Positions 41,017 through 50,236 of a DNA stretch of 52,691 nt are shown one piece after another; the first letter of the stretch is position 1; each line of letters opens with the position of its first letter. The notes beneath the pieces were generated by a model. That model saw nothing but the letters and a program-made list of their open reading frames with translations, was not told where the DNA came from and made no database searches. Origin of the DNA: CAVORB01 sp964395315. GTDB lineage: Bacteria > Pseudomonadota > Gammaproteobacteria > Chromatiales > Chromatiaceae. The stretch lies in the NCBI GenBank assembly GCA_964395315.1, contig CAYNBI010000012.1, positions 1 to 52,691 of the forward strand, in the 5' to 3' direction. Both the position numbers and the translations under genes were made by a program.

Positions 41017-41940
41017 ATGGACATCCTGCTCCAGCAGGTGCTGAACGGGCTCATCCTGGGCAGCCTATACGCCCTGGTGGCGCTCGGCTACACCATGGTC
41101 TACGGCATCCTCGAGCTGATCAACTTCGCCCATGGCGAGGTGGTGATGCTCGGGGCCATGGTCTCGGTGAGCGTGCTCGTGGCCCTGTCGGCGGCCGGAG
41201 TGCCGGGATGGCTCGCGATGCTGATCGCGCTGGCGGTGGCGGTGCCCGTGTGCGTGGTCACCGCCCTGGTGATCGAGCGCGTCGCCTACCGGCCCCTGCG
41301 GCGCGCCCCCCGGCTCGCGCCCCTCATCACCGCCATCGGCGCCTCCATCGTGCTGCAGAACGCGGCCATGATCGGATGGGGGCGGCAGTACCTGGCCTTT
41401 CCTCCGGTGCTCGACCTCCACATCTACGAGTGGGGCGGCGCCACCGTCACCAACGTGCAGGTCCTGATCGTCGCCACCGCCGCCGTCGCCATGACGGGGC
41501 TTGTCCTGCTGGTCAACCGCACCCGCCTGGGGCGTGCCATGCGCGCCACGGCCCAGAACCAGGAGGTCGCGGGCCTGATGGGGGTGGACGTCAACCGGGT
41601 GATTGCCGCCACCTTCGCCATCGGCGCCGCGCTGGCGGCGGTCGCCGGACTGCTGATTGCCGCCTACTACGGCATCGCCCACTACAACATGGGGTTCCTG
41701 CTCGGGCTCAAGGCCTTCACCGCCGCTGTTCTGGGGGGCATCGGCAACATCCAGGGGGCGGTGCTCGGCGGCCTGCTGCTCGGCGTGCTCGAGAGCCTGG
41801 GGGCCGGCTACATCGGCGACCTGACCGGGGGCTTCCTCGGCAGTCACTACCAGGACATCTTCGCCTTCTTCATTCTCATCCTGGTGCTCGTCTTCCGACC
41901 CTCCGGCCTGCTCGGCGAGCGCACGCCGGAGAAGGCGTGA
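41017..41940 (+). CDS. livH: Branched-chain amino-acid ABC transporter permease LivH
   Basis: A 307-aa inner-membrane permease with about eight helices. The LQQVLNGLILGSLYALVALGYTMVYG opening (in part) and INFAHGEVVMLGAM are LivH hallmarks; GLKAFTAAVLGGIGNIQGAVLGG is the conserved permease coupling region. It forms the translocation pore with LivM. 33 bp after the binding-protein gene. Confidence 0.94.
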   Translation: MDILLQQVLNGLILGSLYALVALGYTMVYGILELINFAHGEVVMLGAMVSVSVLVALSAAGVPGWLAMLIALAVAVPVCVVTALVIERVAYRPLRRAPRLAPLITAIGASIVLQNAAMIGWGRQYLAFPPVLDLHIYEWGGATVTNVQVLIVATAAVAMTGLVLLVNRTRLGRAMRATAQNQEVAGLMGVDVNRVIAATFAIGAALAAVAGLLIAAYYGIAHYNMGFLLGLKAFTAAVLGGIGNIQGAVLGGLLLGVLESLGAGYIGDLTGGFLGSHYQDIFAFFILILVLVFRPSGLLGERTPEKA

Positions 41941-41947
41941 GGCTGGG

Positions 41948-43075
41948 TTGATCCCGCTCCTTCCCGATCGCCTGCGCCGATCCCCCGTCGTGGTCTGGTC
42001 CGCCTACGCGGCGCTGGGCCTGCTGCTCGCGGTGCTGCCCTTCCTGGTGGACTGGGGCATGGGGCGCACCTGGGTACGCATCCTCGACTTCGCCATGCTC
42101 TACGTGATGCTCGCCCTGGGGCTCAACATCGTGGTGGGCTTCGCCGGGCTGCTGGACCTCGGCTATGTCGCCTTCTATGCCGTGGGGGCCTATCTCTACG
42201 CCATCCTCGCCTCGCCCCAGTTCGGGATCCACCTTCCCTTCTGGGCGCTGCTGCCCCTGGGCGCCGCCGTTGCCGGCCTGTTCGGGATCCTGCTCGGGGC
42301 CCCGACCCTGCGCCTGCGGGGCGACTACCTCGCCATCGTCACCCTCGGCTTCGGCGAGATCATCCGCATCTTCCTCAACAACCTGAACGCCCCGGTCAAC
42401 ATCACCAACGGGCCGCAGGGCATCAACATGATCGACCCGATCCGCATCGGCGGTCATTCCTTGACCCAGCCGATCGAGATTCTCGGCGTCCAGCTCTCCG
42501 GGGCCCACACCCACTACTACCTGTTCCTCGCGCTCACCCTGCTGGTGATCTTCGTCGCCCTGCGGCTTCAGGACTCGCGCATCGGCCGCGCCTGGGCGGC
42601 GATCCGGGAGGACGAGGTGGCCGCGGCGGCGATGGGCATCAACACCCGCAACGTCAAGCTCCTGGCCTTCGCCATGGGGGCGGTGTTCGGGGGCGTCGGC
42701 GGCGGGCTGTTCGCCGCCCTGCAGGGATTCGTCAGCCCGGAGTCCTTCACCCTCATGGAGTCCATCATGATCCTGTGCATGGTGGTGCTGGGGGGCATGG
42801 GGCACATCCCGGGGGTCATCCTGGGGGCCGTGCTGCTCACTGTGCTGCCTGAGCTGCTGCGCTACATCGGCCCGTTGCAGGAGCGCCTGCTGGGCGAGGT
42901 GGTGGTCGACCCGGCGGACCTGCGGCTGCTGCTCTTCGGGCTCGGGCTGATCCTGGTCATGGTGTTCCGTCCCCAGGGGCTTTGGCCGTCGCCGGTGCGT
43001 GCGCGGGAACTCAAGCCCGAGAACCCCGACGTCGTCCATCAGGAGCAGGAGAGCCTGTATGACGCCGAGCGCTGA
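41948..43075 (+). CDS. livM: Branched-chain amino-acid ABC transporter permease LivM
   Basis: A 375-aa permease. LGLNIVVGFAGLLDLGYVAFYAVGAYLYA and PTLRLRGDYLAIVTLGFGEI (each in part) are the LivM signatures, and GPQGI follows as expected. Starts at TTG (41948) with GAGG 6 nt upstream, 7 bp after livH. Its last 17 bp overlap livG, so the C-terminal tail HQEQESLYDAER is encoded over the livG start. Confidence 0.93.
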   Translation: MIPLLPDRLRRSPVVVWSAYAALGLLLAVLPFLVDWGMGRTWVRILDFAMLYVMLALGLNIVVGFAGLLDLGYVAFYAVGAYLYAILASPQFGIHLPFWALLPLGAAVAGLFGILLGAPTLRLRGDYLAIVTLGFGEIIRIFLNNLNAPVNITNGPQGINMIDPIRIGGHSLTQPIEILGVQLSGAHTHYYLFLALTLLVIFVALRLQDSRIGRAWAAIREDEVAAAAMGINTRNVKLLAFAMGAVFGGVGGGLFAALQGFVSPESFTLMESIMILCMVVLGGMGHIPGVILGAVLLTVLPELLRYIGPLQERLLGEVVVDPADLRLLLFGLGLILVMVFRPQGLWPSPVRARELKPENPDVVHQEQESLYDAER

Positions 43076-43838
43076 GCCCCTGCTGACGGCGGTCGGCGTG
43101 AGCAAGCACTTCGGCGGGCTCAAGGCCCTCTCGGAGGTGAGCCTGGCGGTAGCTGCCGGTGCCATCTACGGCGTCATCGGCCCCAACGGCGCGGGCAAGA
43201 CCACCTTCTTCAACTGCCTCACCGGGCTCTACCAGCCCACGGTGGGGACCATCTCCCTCGCCGGCCAGCCCCTGACCGGCCTCAAGCCCCACGCGGTGGC
43301 AGAACGCGGCATCGCCCGCACCTTCCAGAGCATCCGCCTGTTCGCCAACATGACGGTGCTGGAGAACGTGATGGTGGGCCGCCACGTGCGCACCCGCGCC
43401 GGCGTCGTCGGCGCCGTGCTGCGCGGCCCGCGCACGCGCGCCGAGGAGGCGGACATCCGCGAGCGGGCCGAGGCCCTGCTCGACTACGTCGGGCTCGCCG
43501 CCCGCGCCGACCAGCTCGCCAAGCATCTCCCCTACGGCGACCAGCGGCGGCTGGAGATCGCCCGCGCCCTCGCCACCGAGCCCCGCGTGCTGGCCCTAGA
43601 CGAGCCCGCCGCGGGCATGAACGCCGCCGAGACCGGCCAGCTCCGCAGCCTGCTCGAGCGCATCCGCGCCGACGGCCGGACCCTGCTCCTGATCGAGCAC
43701 GACGTCGCGCTGGTCATGGGCCTGTGCGACCGGGTTGCAGTGCTTGACTTCGGCACCCGCATCGCCGAGGGGCCGCCGCGGGACGTGCAGCAGGACCCAC
43801 GGGTGATCGAGGCCTACCTCGGGACCGGGGCGGCATGA
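43059..43838 (+). CDS. livG: Branched-chain amino-acid ABC transporter ATPase LivG
   Basis: A 259-aa ABC ATPase. Walker A GPNGAGKTT, then RTFQSIRLFANMTVLENVMVG, typical of LivG. The signature region is LPYGDQRRLEIARAL rather than LSGGQ, as in LivG proteins, followed by Walker B VLALDEP and H-switch LIEHDV. The ATG at 43059 has AGGAGAG upstream; the longer frame is rejected. Overlaps livF by an ATGA junction. Confidence 0.94.
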   Translation: MTPSAEPLLTAVGVSKHFGGLKALSEVSLAVAAGAIYGVIGPNGAGKTTFFNCLTGLYQPTVGTISLAGQPLTGLKPHAVAERGIARTFQSIRLFANMTVLENVMVGRHVRTRAGVVGAVLRGPRTRAEEADIRERAEALLDYVGLAARADQLAKHLPYGDQRRLEIARALATEPRVLALDEPAAGMNAAETGQLRSLLERIRADGRTLLLIEHDVALVMGLCDRVAVLDFGTRIAEGPPRDVQQDPRVIEAYLGTGAA

Positions 43839-44545
43839 GCCTGCTCGAGGTCGAGGGGCTCGCGGTCCACTACGGCGGTATCCGCGCCGTCAAGGGCATC
43901 GACCTCAGCGTCGGCGAGGGCGAGGTGGTGTGCCTGATCGGCGCCAACGGCGCGGGCAAGACCACCACCCTGCGCGCCCTGGCGGGCATCCTCCCGCCGA
44001 CCGGCGGGCGAATCCGCTACGCCGGGGAGGATCTGCTCGGCGTGCCGGCGCACCGGCGGGTCCGTCACGGGCTCGCCATGGTTCCGGAGGGCCGCGGCGT
44101 GTTCCCCCGCCTGACGGTGGAGGAGAACCTGCGCATGGGGGCCTACTTCCGCACCGACCGCGACGGCATCGAGGCCGACCTGGACCAGGGCTACGGGCGG
44201 TTCCCAAGGCTGCGCGAGCGCCGCTCCCAGAAGGCCGGCACCCTCTCCGGCGGCGAGCAGCAGATGCTCGCCATCGCGCGCGCCCTGATGTCCCGCCCCC
44301 GCCTTCTGCTGCTGGACGAGCCGAGCATGGGCCTCGCGCCGCTCGCGGTGCATAAGATCTTCGAGACCATCCGCCACATCGCCAGCCAGGGAGTGACCCT
44401 GCTGCTGGTGGAGCAGAACGCCCGCATGGCCCTGGAGGTCAGTAATCGGGGCTATGTGCTGGAAGGCGGCCGGGTTGCCCTGTGCGACAGCGCCGCGCAG
44501 CTGCTCGAGAGCCCCGCGGTGCGAGCGGCCTACCTGGGGGCTTAG
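43835..44545 (+). CDS. livF: Branched-chain amino-acid ABC transporter ATPase LivF
   Basis: A 236-aa ABC ATPase, second nucleotide-binding subunit. Walker A GANGAGKTT, LSGGEQQMLAIARALM signature, Walker B LLLLDEPSMGLAP and the LLVEQN switch are typical of LivF. Start overlaps livG stop (ATGA), so expression is coupled. Last gene of the transporter. Confidence 0.94.
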   Translation: MSLLEVEGLAVHYGGIRAVKGIDLSVGEGEVVCLIGANGAGKTTTLRALAGILPPTGGRIRYAGEDLLGVPAHRRVRHGLAMVPEGRGVFPRLTVEENLRMGAYFRTDRDGIEADLDQGYGRFPRLRERRSQKAGTLSGGEQQMLAIARALMSRPRLLLLDEPSMGLAPLAVHKIFETIRHIASQGVTLLLVEQNARMALEVSNRGYVLEGGRVALCDSAAQLLESPAVRAAYLGA

Positions 44546-44686
44546 GAGAGCTCCATTGACAACCAGGTCGGCGCGCCGGCAGCAATGTCCTTGGTGCGCG
44601 TGTGGCGCGAGGCTGCTATAGCTGGGTACTGTAGCGGATCGCAGTCGGCATGCCTGCGGATGAGAACGCCGGGTAAGTCGCCCCGC

Positions 44687-44968
44687 TCATTCAACGATCC
44701 GCATCGCCAGCAGGAAAATGTTTCGATCCAGCTTCTTGCAACGCAAGACCTTGCAGGGCGTGTCGATCTCGCGAGCTTCCCGCCAGATGACGTCACGATC
44801 GACCTCGAGTTCCGGTCCGACGTAAACGCAGGCTAGACCCGCGTAACTTTCGTTGACAATCAACCCAGTAAGCGTGATTTCCGCCTCTCCGTCCTTGATC
44901 AGAAGACGCACGATCGTGCTGTCCGGATCTCGGTACCTCAGGTGGGCTCTTCTGTTCTCGTCACTCAT
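44687..44968 (-). CDS. PilZ-domain-like protein
   Basis: A 93-aa protein. RRAHLRYR near the N-terminus has the RxxxR pattern and NESYAG (residues about 38-43) the [D/N]xSxxG pattern of c-di-GMP-binding PilZ domains, separated by about 30 residues as expected. A closing DRNIFLLAMRIVE strand completes the barrel. So it is probably a stand-alone c-di-GMP sensor. AGGAAAAG lies 9-10 nt before the ATG. It lies downstream of the NtrC-type regulator on the same strand, separated by 318 bp, so co-transcription is uncertain. Confidence 0.7.
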   Translation of the reverse strand: MSDENRRAHLRYRDPDSTIVRLLIKDGEAEITLTGLIVNESYAGLACVYVGPELEVDRDVIWREAREIDTPCKVLRCKKLDRNIFLLAMRIVE

Positions 44969-45286
44969 GCTGATTCGCTTTTCCTAAAGACATCGGAGTC
45001 GACTGGGCAACGCACCTCGGCCTGAGCCAGAAAGGCCTTCGGCGCCGGGACGCGGGAACATGATCCCGACCCGGCCTTTGGCAGGGGGATCCGCGCAAAA
45101 ATCCGCCGCGGACCGACATCGGGGCATGACCCGCGATGGTAGCCGCGACCAAAATCGACGGCAAGGCGCGTCGCGACCATTGAGCACGATCCCAGACGAA
45201 CCGATCCCGCGACGAGCGGTGGCACCGCGCCGGTCGCCCGCGCGGCCAAACGGGCCGCAGACCCGACGGCCGGCTCCGCGGCAACC
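44969..45286. other. 318-bp intergenic region, nothing assigned
   Basis: Between the PilZ-like gene start and the response-regulator stop there are only short shadow frames. I see no T-tract terminator and no convincing promoter hexamers, though a promoter for the PilZ-like gene would be expected here. Confidence 0.35.
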
Positions 45287-46663
45287 TCAGGATTGGGTTT
45301 CAGCCTCCAGATCAGGATCCTCCGGCTGCCGCAGCTGGTGGTCGCGAATCAGGCGGCGCAACCGCGGACGCGAGACGCCGAGCACCTCGCACGCGCGCCC
45401 CTTGTGCCAGCCGACGCTCTCCAGGACCCGCAGCACATGGATTCGCTCAACCTCCGCCAGACTCATCTCGGCCAGCGGACGCCCCGTCTCCCGCGATCCC
45501 CGATCGGGGCAGAGGTCCGGCGCGAACAGCTCGTTGGTCAGAACCGGACCCTGGCACAAGGCCACCGCCTTCATGAGCCGGTTTTCGAGCTCGCGCACGT
45601 TGCCCGGCCAGCGGTAGGCGTGGAAGCAATCCATCACGTCGGCGGCCAGATGCGTGGTCCGGCGCCCGGTCTCGCGGTCGATGCGCGCCAGCAGTGCGTC
45701 AACCAGGTCGGGCAGATCCTCCAGCCGCTCGCGCAATGGCGGCAAGTGGATATTGACCACCTGCAGCCGGAAGAAGAGATCCTCCCGGAATCCCCCCTCC
45801 TCCACCCGCTGCCCCAGGTCCGCGTTGGTGGCGGCCAGGATGCGGGCATCCGTCTTCTCCACGCGCTGGGCGCCCAGCGGCATGAACTCCTTGTCTTGCA
45901 GCACTCGCAGCAGCTTGGCCTGCATCGCCGGCGAGAGCTCGCTGATCTCGTCGAGAAAGATTGTGCCGCCTCGCGCCAGGGAGAACTTACCGACCTGGCG
46001 GCTCACCGCACCGGTAAATGCCCCGCGCTCGTGCCCGAACATGTCCGATTCGAGCAGCGTCTCCACCAGCGCGGCGCAGTTGACCACGACAAAGGGGCCT
46101 TCCGGATGCTCTCCCGCCCGATGGACGGCACGCGCAACCAGCTCCTTGCCGGTGCCGGACTCACCCGTGACGAGCACCGTGGCCGGACTCTTCGCGACCA
46201 GCCCGATGGTCTTGAAGACCTCCTTCATGGCCCGGCTGCGCCCGACCATGGTGAGGCTGCCGGGCATCTCCCGCGGGCCGTTGGCCAGGGCGATGCGCTC
46301 GCCGGCGACCTGTAGGGCCTTGGCCACGGCCCGGTCGAGCTCATCGATGTCGATGGGCTTGTGGATGTAATCCACGGCCCCCTTCTGCATCGCCTCGATC
46401 GTGCTCTCCATGTCATGGAAGGCTGTGATCATGATGACCCGCGCGCCGGGATGTGCGCACCTGAACTCCTCTAGCCCCTCCAGCCCGGAGCGGCCGGGCA
46501 TGCGGATATCGAGAATGATGAGGTCCGGCGGCAGCTCGTTGGCCGCGGCAAGGGCCGCATCCACGCTGTGTGCGGTCGCCGTAAGGTGTCCCTGGGCCTG
46601 CAGGTGCAACTGCAGGGCGCGGCAACCCGCGGCATCATCATCGACGATCAGAATTCTCGGCAT
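45287..46663 (-). CDS. NtrC-family sigma-54-dependent response regulator
   Basis: A 458-aa three-domain activator. Receiver domain 1-120 with phosphoacceptor D52 (LIILDIRMP), acidic D8-D10 and Lys in YIHKPID. AAA+ sigma-54 domain about 140-370: Walker A GESGTGKE, the sigma-54-contacting GAFTGA loop (ERGAFTGAVS), Walker B GTIFLDE and the arginine-finger WPGNVREL segment. C-terminal Fis-type HTH: CEVLGVSRPRLRRLIRDH. It follows the sensor kinase by 15 bp, so the two form a cognate pair driving sigma-54 promoters; the regulated genes are unknown. Confidence 0.94.
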   Translation of the reverse strand: MPRILIVDDDAAGCRALQLHLQAQGHLTATAHSVDAALAAANELPPDLIILDIRMPGRSGLEGLEEFRCAHPGARVIMITAFHDMESTIEAMQKGAVDYIHKPIDIDELDRAVAKALQVAGERIALANGPREMPGSLTMVGRSRAMKEVFKTIGLVAKSPATVLVTGESGTGKELVARAVHRAGEHPEGPFVVVNCAALVETLLESDMFGHERGAFTGAVSRQVGKFSLARGGTIFLDEISELSPAMQAKLLRVLQDKEFMPLGAQRVEKTDARILAATNADLGQRVEEGGFREDLFFRLQVVNIHLPPLRERLEDLPDLVDALLARIDRETGRRTTHLAADVMDCFHAYRWPGNVRELENRLMKAVALCQGPVLTNELFAPDLCPDRGSRETGRPLAEMSLAEVERIHVLRVLESVGWHKGRACEVLGVSRPRLRRLIRDHQLRQPEDPDLEAETQS

Positions 46664-46678
46664 GACTGGATGTTGGCA

Positions 46679-49315
46679 TCACTCGACCGCGCGGGCCGTT
46701 GTCACCGCGCCAGGGACGGTTTCCGGCCGAACCGCCGCATCCGGCAGCCGCGGTACGGTCGGAAGCAGGACCCGCGCGCAGGTGCCGCGGGGCTGGCTGG
46801 TACTCAATTCAATCGAACCGCCGTGCTGGTCCAGGATCTTGCGCACGATGGCGAGCCCGAGGCCGGTCCCCTTGGCGCGGGTGGTGAAGAAGGGCTCGAA
46901 CAGCCTGGCGGCATCCCCGGCGGCGATACCCCGGCCGTTGTCGCAGATGTCGATCCGGATCCGCGTGCCGTCCTCGCCAAGCTCAACCCCGGTGCTGATC
47001 GACACGCGGCGCTCGCCGGCGGGGAGATCGTCGGTCGCCTGTGCGGCGTTGTTGATGAGGTTGAAGAACACCTGACGCAGCTGGGTGGGATCCCCGGGGA
47101 AGGTCGGCAGCCGCTCATGGTAGCGGGTTTCCAGCGCGACTCCCTGGCCCGCGAGCCGGTGCTCTGCCAACCCGACCGCGGTCTGCATCAGCCGGTCAGC
47201 GCTCAACCACTCCAAGGCGGGGGCCTGGGGCCGCGCGTAGGTGAGCATGTCCGAGAGGATGGCCTCCATATAGGCGACCTGCTCACGGGCGATGGTCCGC
47301 AGCTCCCGGGCCTCGCCGCTGAGGGCGGTCTGTTTGCTCAAGACCTGGAGCGCGATCTTCACCGACGACAGGGGATTTCGCAGGTCGTGGGCGATCATGG
47401 TCGCCATTGTCCCCACCTCTGCCAGCGCCTGGGCATGGGCAAGCTCACGGTTGCGGGTCTCCACCTCCTGCTCCAGGCGCTTGCGCTCGGTGATGTCCTC
47501 CTTGACGGCGAGAAAGTGGGTAATGGCGCCGTCGCGATCGCGCAGCGCGGAGATGGACGCCGACTCCCAGTAGAGCTCGCCGTTCTTGCGCCGGTTGTGG
47601 AACTCCCCCCGCCACTCTCCGCCGCCGCTTACGGTCTGCCACAGATCACTGTAGGCAGCGGCGGGCTTGTCCCCGGATTTGAGGATGCGCGGGTTCTCGC
47701 CCACGACCTCGTCGAGCCCGTAGCCCGTGACCTCCGTGAACTTGGGGTTCACGTACTCGATGCGCCCCTGACGGTCGGTGATGACCACGATGCTCGGGCT
47801 CTGGTCCACCGCCCGGCTCAGCTTGCGCACGGCCGCCTCGTTGCGCTGCTTGTCCGTGATGTCTTCCCCGATGCCCGTGACTCCGATCGTTCGCCCGTCG
47901 ACGTCGAAGTTGAGGCTGTTATGCCACGCGAGTAGGCGGCGTTCGCCGGCGCGTGTGAGCACCTCGCAGGTGTAGCGGGGCGGAAAACGTTCGGGTGTAT
48001 CCAAGCTGCCCAGCACCCCCGAGATGCGCTCGCGGTCCTCGGCGGGGGTAAAGCGCTCCAGCCAGCGCTGGCCGAGCACCTCGCCCCGCGTCCACCCGGT
48101 GATCAGCGCGAAGTAGGGGTTGCAGAAGCTGACCCGGCCGTTGCGGTCCAGGGCGATGGCCGCGAGTTGGATAGCCTCCAAGGTACGGCGGAAACGGCGC
48201 TCGTACTCACTCTGCAGCTCCGCCTGGTGATGATGTACGCGCGAACGTGCGAGCAGCAGGGAGCCCAGCGCCAGCAGGGCCAGCATCGCACCGTACAGCG
48301 CTCCATGCTCCGCGATGAACTGCCCCGGATGCGGCGCGAGCTCCCCGGGTGCAAGTGCGGAGACCACCTTCCACGCGTAACCGTCGGACTCCGGCAGGGA
48401 GCCCTCGGCGGGCATGGCGCCGCCGTCGCGGAGCGCGGCTCGGGCCACCGGGTGGGGAGAAACAGTGACGAAGGTGAACAGGCCGTTGTCGGTCGCGAAT
48501 TGACCCCGCTCGTCGGCCGCGATGCGCTGCCATTCGGCGGGGAAACGCCGATCAAAGGTGCGTTCTGACCCCAGCATGAAGCCCCAGGAGTCCCGCGGGT
48601 CCGGGCTCAGCAGCCAATAGCCCCGGGGCTCCATGAGATGCAGGCGGTCGGCGAGCGGCCCAGCGGCGCTCATGACACCGTCGAGCAGGCGCTGTCCCAT
48701 GTAGTTGAGGACCACAATCCCCGCGCGGCGGCCGTCGCCGTCGAAGACGGCGGTGGCGAAGCGCATCACCGGCTTATAGGGGAGCTCAATGTCCCCTTGC
48801 TCGATATTCAGGTCGAGGGGGGAGATGTAGATGTCCCCCGGCGGCAAACCCTGGGCAGCGGTGACATAGTAGCGGTCAGACTTGTCCTGCAGCTCGGAGG
48901 GCGGGACCGTGACCGCACGCCCGTCGAGCAGGTTGACCCGCAGGGTCTCCTGTCCCGCGCCGTCGATGAACCGGATCTGATCGTAGAACCGCTTCTGCTC
49001 GGCGAAGATGACGAACACGCGCTCCAGGTCCCGGTCCGGCACGGCGGCCCGCGTCAGCGCCATCTGCTCGATGTGGCGGGCAAGCACCATTAGATCGGTC
49101 GCCACCGTCGCCATATCCGCCACCATCACCTGACGGACGAGCTCCAGGCTCGCGCGCTCCGTGGTTTCGCGGCCCACACGCTCGGAACGATAGGCCGAGT
49201 AATAGTGGATCGCGGCGATCGCCGCCAACGCGGTGACTGCGGACAGAAAGGTCCACAGGAATGTCTGCGGCAATCGCGTGGAGGTGAGAGCTTGGGTCTC
49301 GGTTGCAGGACGCAT
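46679..49315 (-). CDS. Membrane sensor histidine kinase with Cache-like and two PAS domains
   Basis: An 878-aa sensor. Helix 20-38, a large periplasmic Cache-like sensor (40-335; SDRYYVTAAQGLPPGDIYIS and YKPVMRFATAVFDGDGRRAGIVV are typical in pattern), helix 340-357, two PAS domains (about 375-490 with GIGEDITDKQ, and 500-612 with AVKEDITER), HisKA with phosphoacceptor H643 in IAHDLRNPLSS, and HATPase_c with INNAAQATDD, DNGRGIAAGD and TGLGLAIVRKI. The Cache fold suggests a small organic ligand. Paired with the NtrC-type regulator just downstream. Confidence 0.93.
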   Translation of the reverse strand: MRPATETQALTSTRLPQTFLWTFLSAVTALAAIAAIHYYSAYRSERVGRETTERASLELVRQVMVADMATVATDLMVLARHIEQMALTRAAVPDRDLERVFVIFAEQKRFYDQIRFIDGAGQETLRVNLLDGRAVTVPPSELQDKSDRYYVTAAQGLPPGDIYISPLDLNIEQGDIELPYKPVMRFATAVFDGDGRRAGIVVLNYMGQRLLDGVMSAAGPLADRLHLMEPRGYWLLSPDPRDSWGFMLGSERTFDRRFPAEWQRIAADERGQFATDNGLFTFVTVSPHPVARAALRDGGAMPAEGSLPESDGYAWKVVSALAPGELAPHPGQFIAEHGALYGAMLALLALGSLLLARSRVHHHQAELQSEYERRFRRTLEAIQLAAIALDRNGRVSFCNPYFALITGWTRGEVLGQRWLERFTPAEDRERISGVLGSLDTPERFPPRYTCEVLTRAGERRLLAWHNSLNFDVDGRTIGVTGIGEDITDKQRNEAAVRKLSRAVDQSPSIVVITDRQGRIEYVNPKFTEVTGYGLDEVVGENPRILKSGDKPAAAYSDLWQTVSGGGEWRGEFHNRRKNGELYWESASISALRDRDGAITHFLAVKEDITERKRLEQEVETRNRELAHAQALAEVGTMATMIAHDLRNPLSSVKIALQVLSKQTALSGEARELRTIAREQVAYMEAILSDMLTYARPQAPALEWLSADRLMQTAVGLAEHRLAGQGVALETRYHERLPTFPGDPTQLRQVFFNLINNAAQATDDLPAGERRVSISTGVELGEDGTRIRIDICDNGRGIAAGDAARLFEPFFTTRAKGTGLGLAIVRKILDQHGGSIELSTSQPRGTCARVLLPTVPRLPDAAVRPETVPGAVTTARAVE

Positions 49316-49566
49316 GCTAAGATCCGGGCCTCATCGCCGTAGCCAACGTCCCCGCCCGAGCATCGCCGATCAATCGGCGCGGGTCGCGCGGGATCACAGG
49401 TAATCGATAGGATGTTGACCGCGGAGTCCGGCCTTGTCGACCCCGCCGTGCGCACGACTCGGACCGGCGAGCGGCGTTGTCAGCTTTCGGCCTGTTCCGC
49501 CACCCTGCGGGGGCCGCGGAACCTTTCGAACGAACCATGAAACCGCAGGAAAGGCGATACGACGCC

Positions 49567-50205
49567 ATGAACTACACATCACTCCTTCTTGCCCTGGTCG
49601 TCGTTGCCTGCGCCGGCTGCGGCGGCACGCAAACGGCGCAGACCTCCGCCGCCGCTTCCGAAACCAAGCCCTTGCGCGTTCAGTCCGCCGACCTGGACAT
49701 CAGGCTACAGGGCGCGCTCGGCGACGGAGACCCCGGCACCCTGGTGCGTGACGCCGGCTGGCTCGAGTATCAGCTCACGATCGAGAACCGCGGCACGCGG
49801 CCGCTGACGATTCGAAACGTCAAGCTCCTGACGCGGGAGGGACGCTATTTCGATTCCGCCTCAGCCTACCAGGAAATCACCGCACCACCCGACATGGCAA
49901 CTGAGGTCGCGCAGGATGTCGCCGTGCGCTCCGCGGGAATCGCCGCGGGACAGGTGATCCCCTATGGCGGAACGATCGTGGGAATCCTCTCCGGCGCCGC
50001 CTCCGCATCGGCAGCCCAGTCGAAAACGAGCGCGAGCCGGGATTTCGCGCTGCGCCGTCTCAAGGACGTGGAACTCGCGCCGGGAGGGCGGGTCCGCGGG
50101 AGCGCCTTTCTTCCCAGCATCGCGGACGCGAGCACCCTCGTCCTGCTCTGGGAGCGGGGCGAAGCCTCGGGACAGGTAGATCTGCCCCTGCGGGGCGGCG
50201 GGTAG
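49567..50205 (+). CDS. Putative lipoprotein of unknown function
   Basis: A 212-aa protein with a lipoprotein signal: LLLALVVVACAGCGG offers Cys15 or Cys18 as the lipid-attachment residue. The mature domain has a beta-sandwich look (LVRDAGWLEYQLTIENRGTRPLTIRNVKLL), then a Gly/Ala/Ser-rich stretch (VIPYGGTIVGILSGAASASAAQ) that may be membrane-apposed, and a DLPL end. The ATG at 49567 is used because AGGAAAGG precedes it; an ATG at 49537 adds 10 residues without a ribosome site. Divergent from the kinase gene with 251 bp between, in which no promoter was firmly recognised. No family recognised. Confidence 0.75.
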   Translation: MNYTSLLLALVVVACAGCGGTQTAQTSAAASETKPLRVQSADLDIRLQGALGDGDPGTLVRDAGWLEYQLTIENRGTRPLTIRNVKLLTREGRYFDSASAYQEITAPPDMATEVAQDVAVRSAGIAAGQVIPYGGTIVGILSGAASASAAQSKTSASRDFALRRLKDVELAPGGRVRGSAFLPSIADASTLVLLWERGEASGQVDLPLRGGG

Positions 50206-50236
50206 CGAATCGGACAGAAGCGTATCTTCGGCGGAG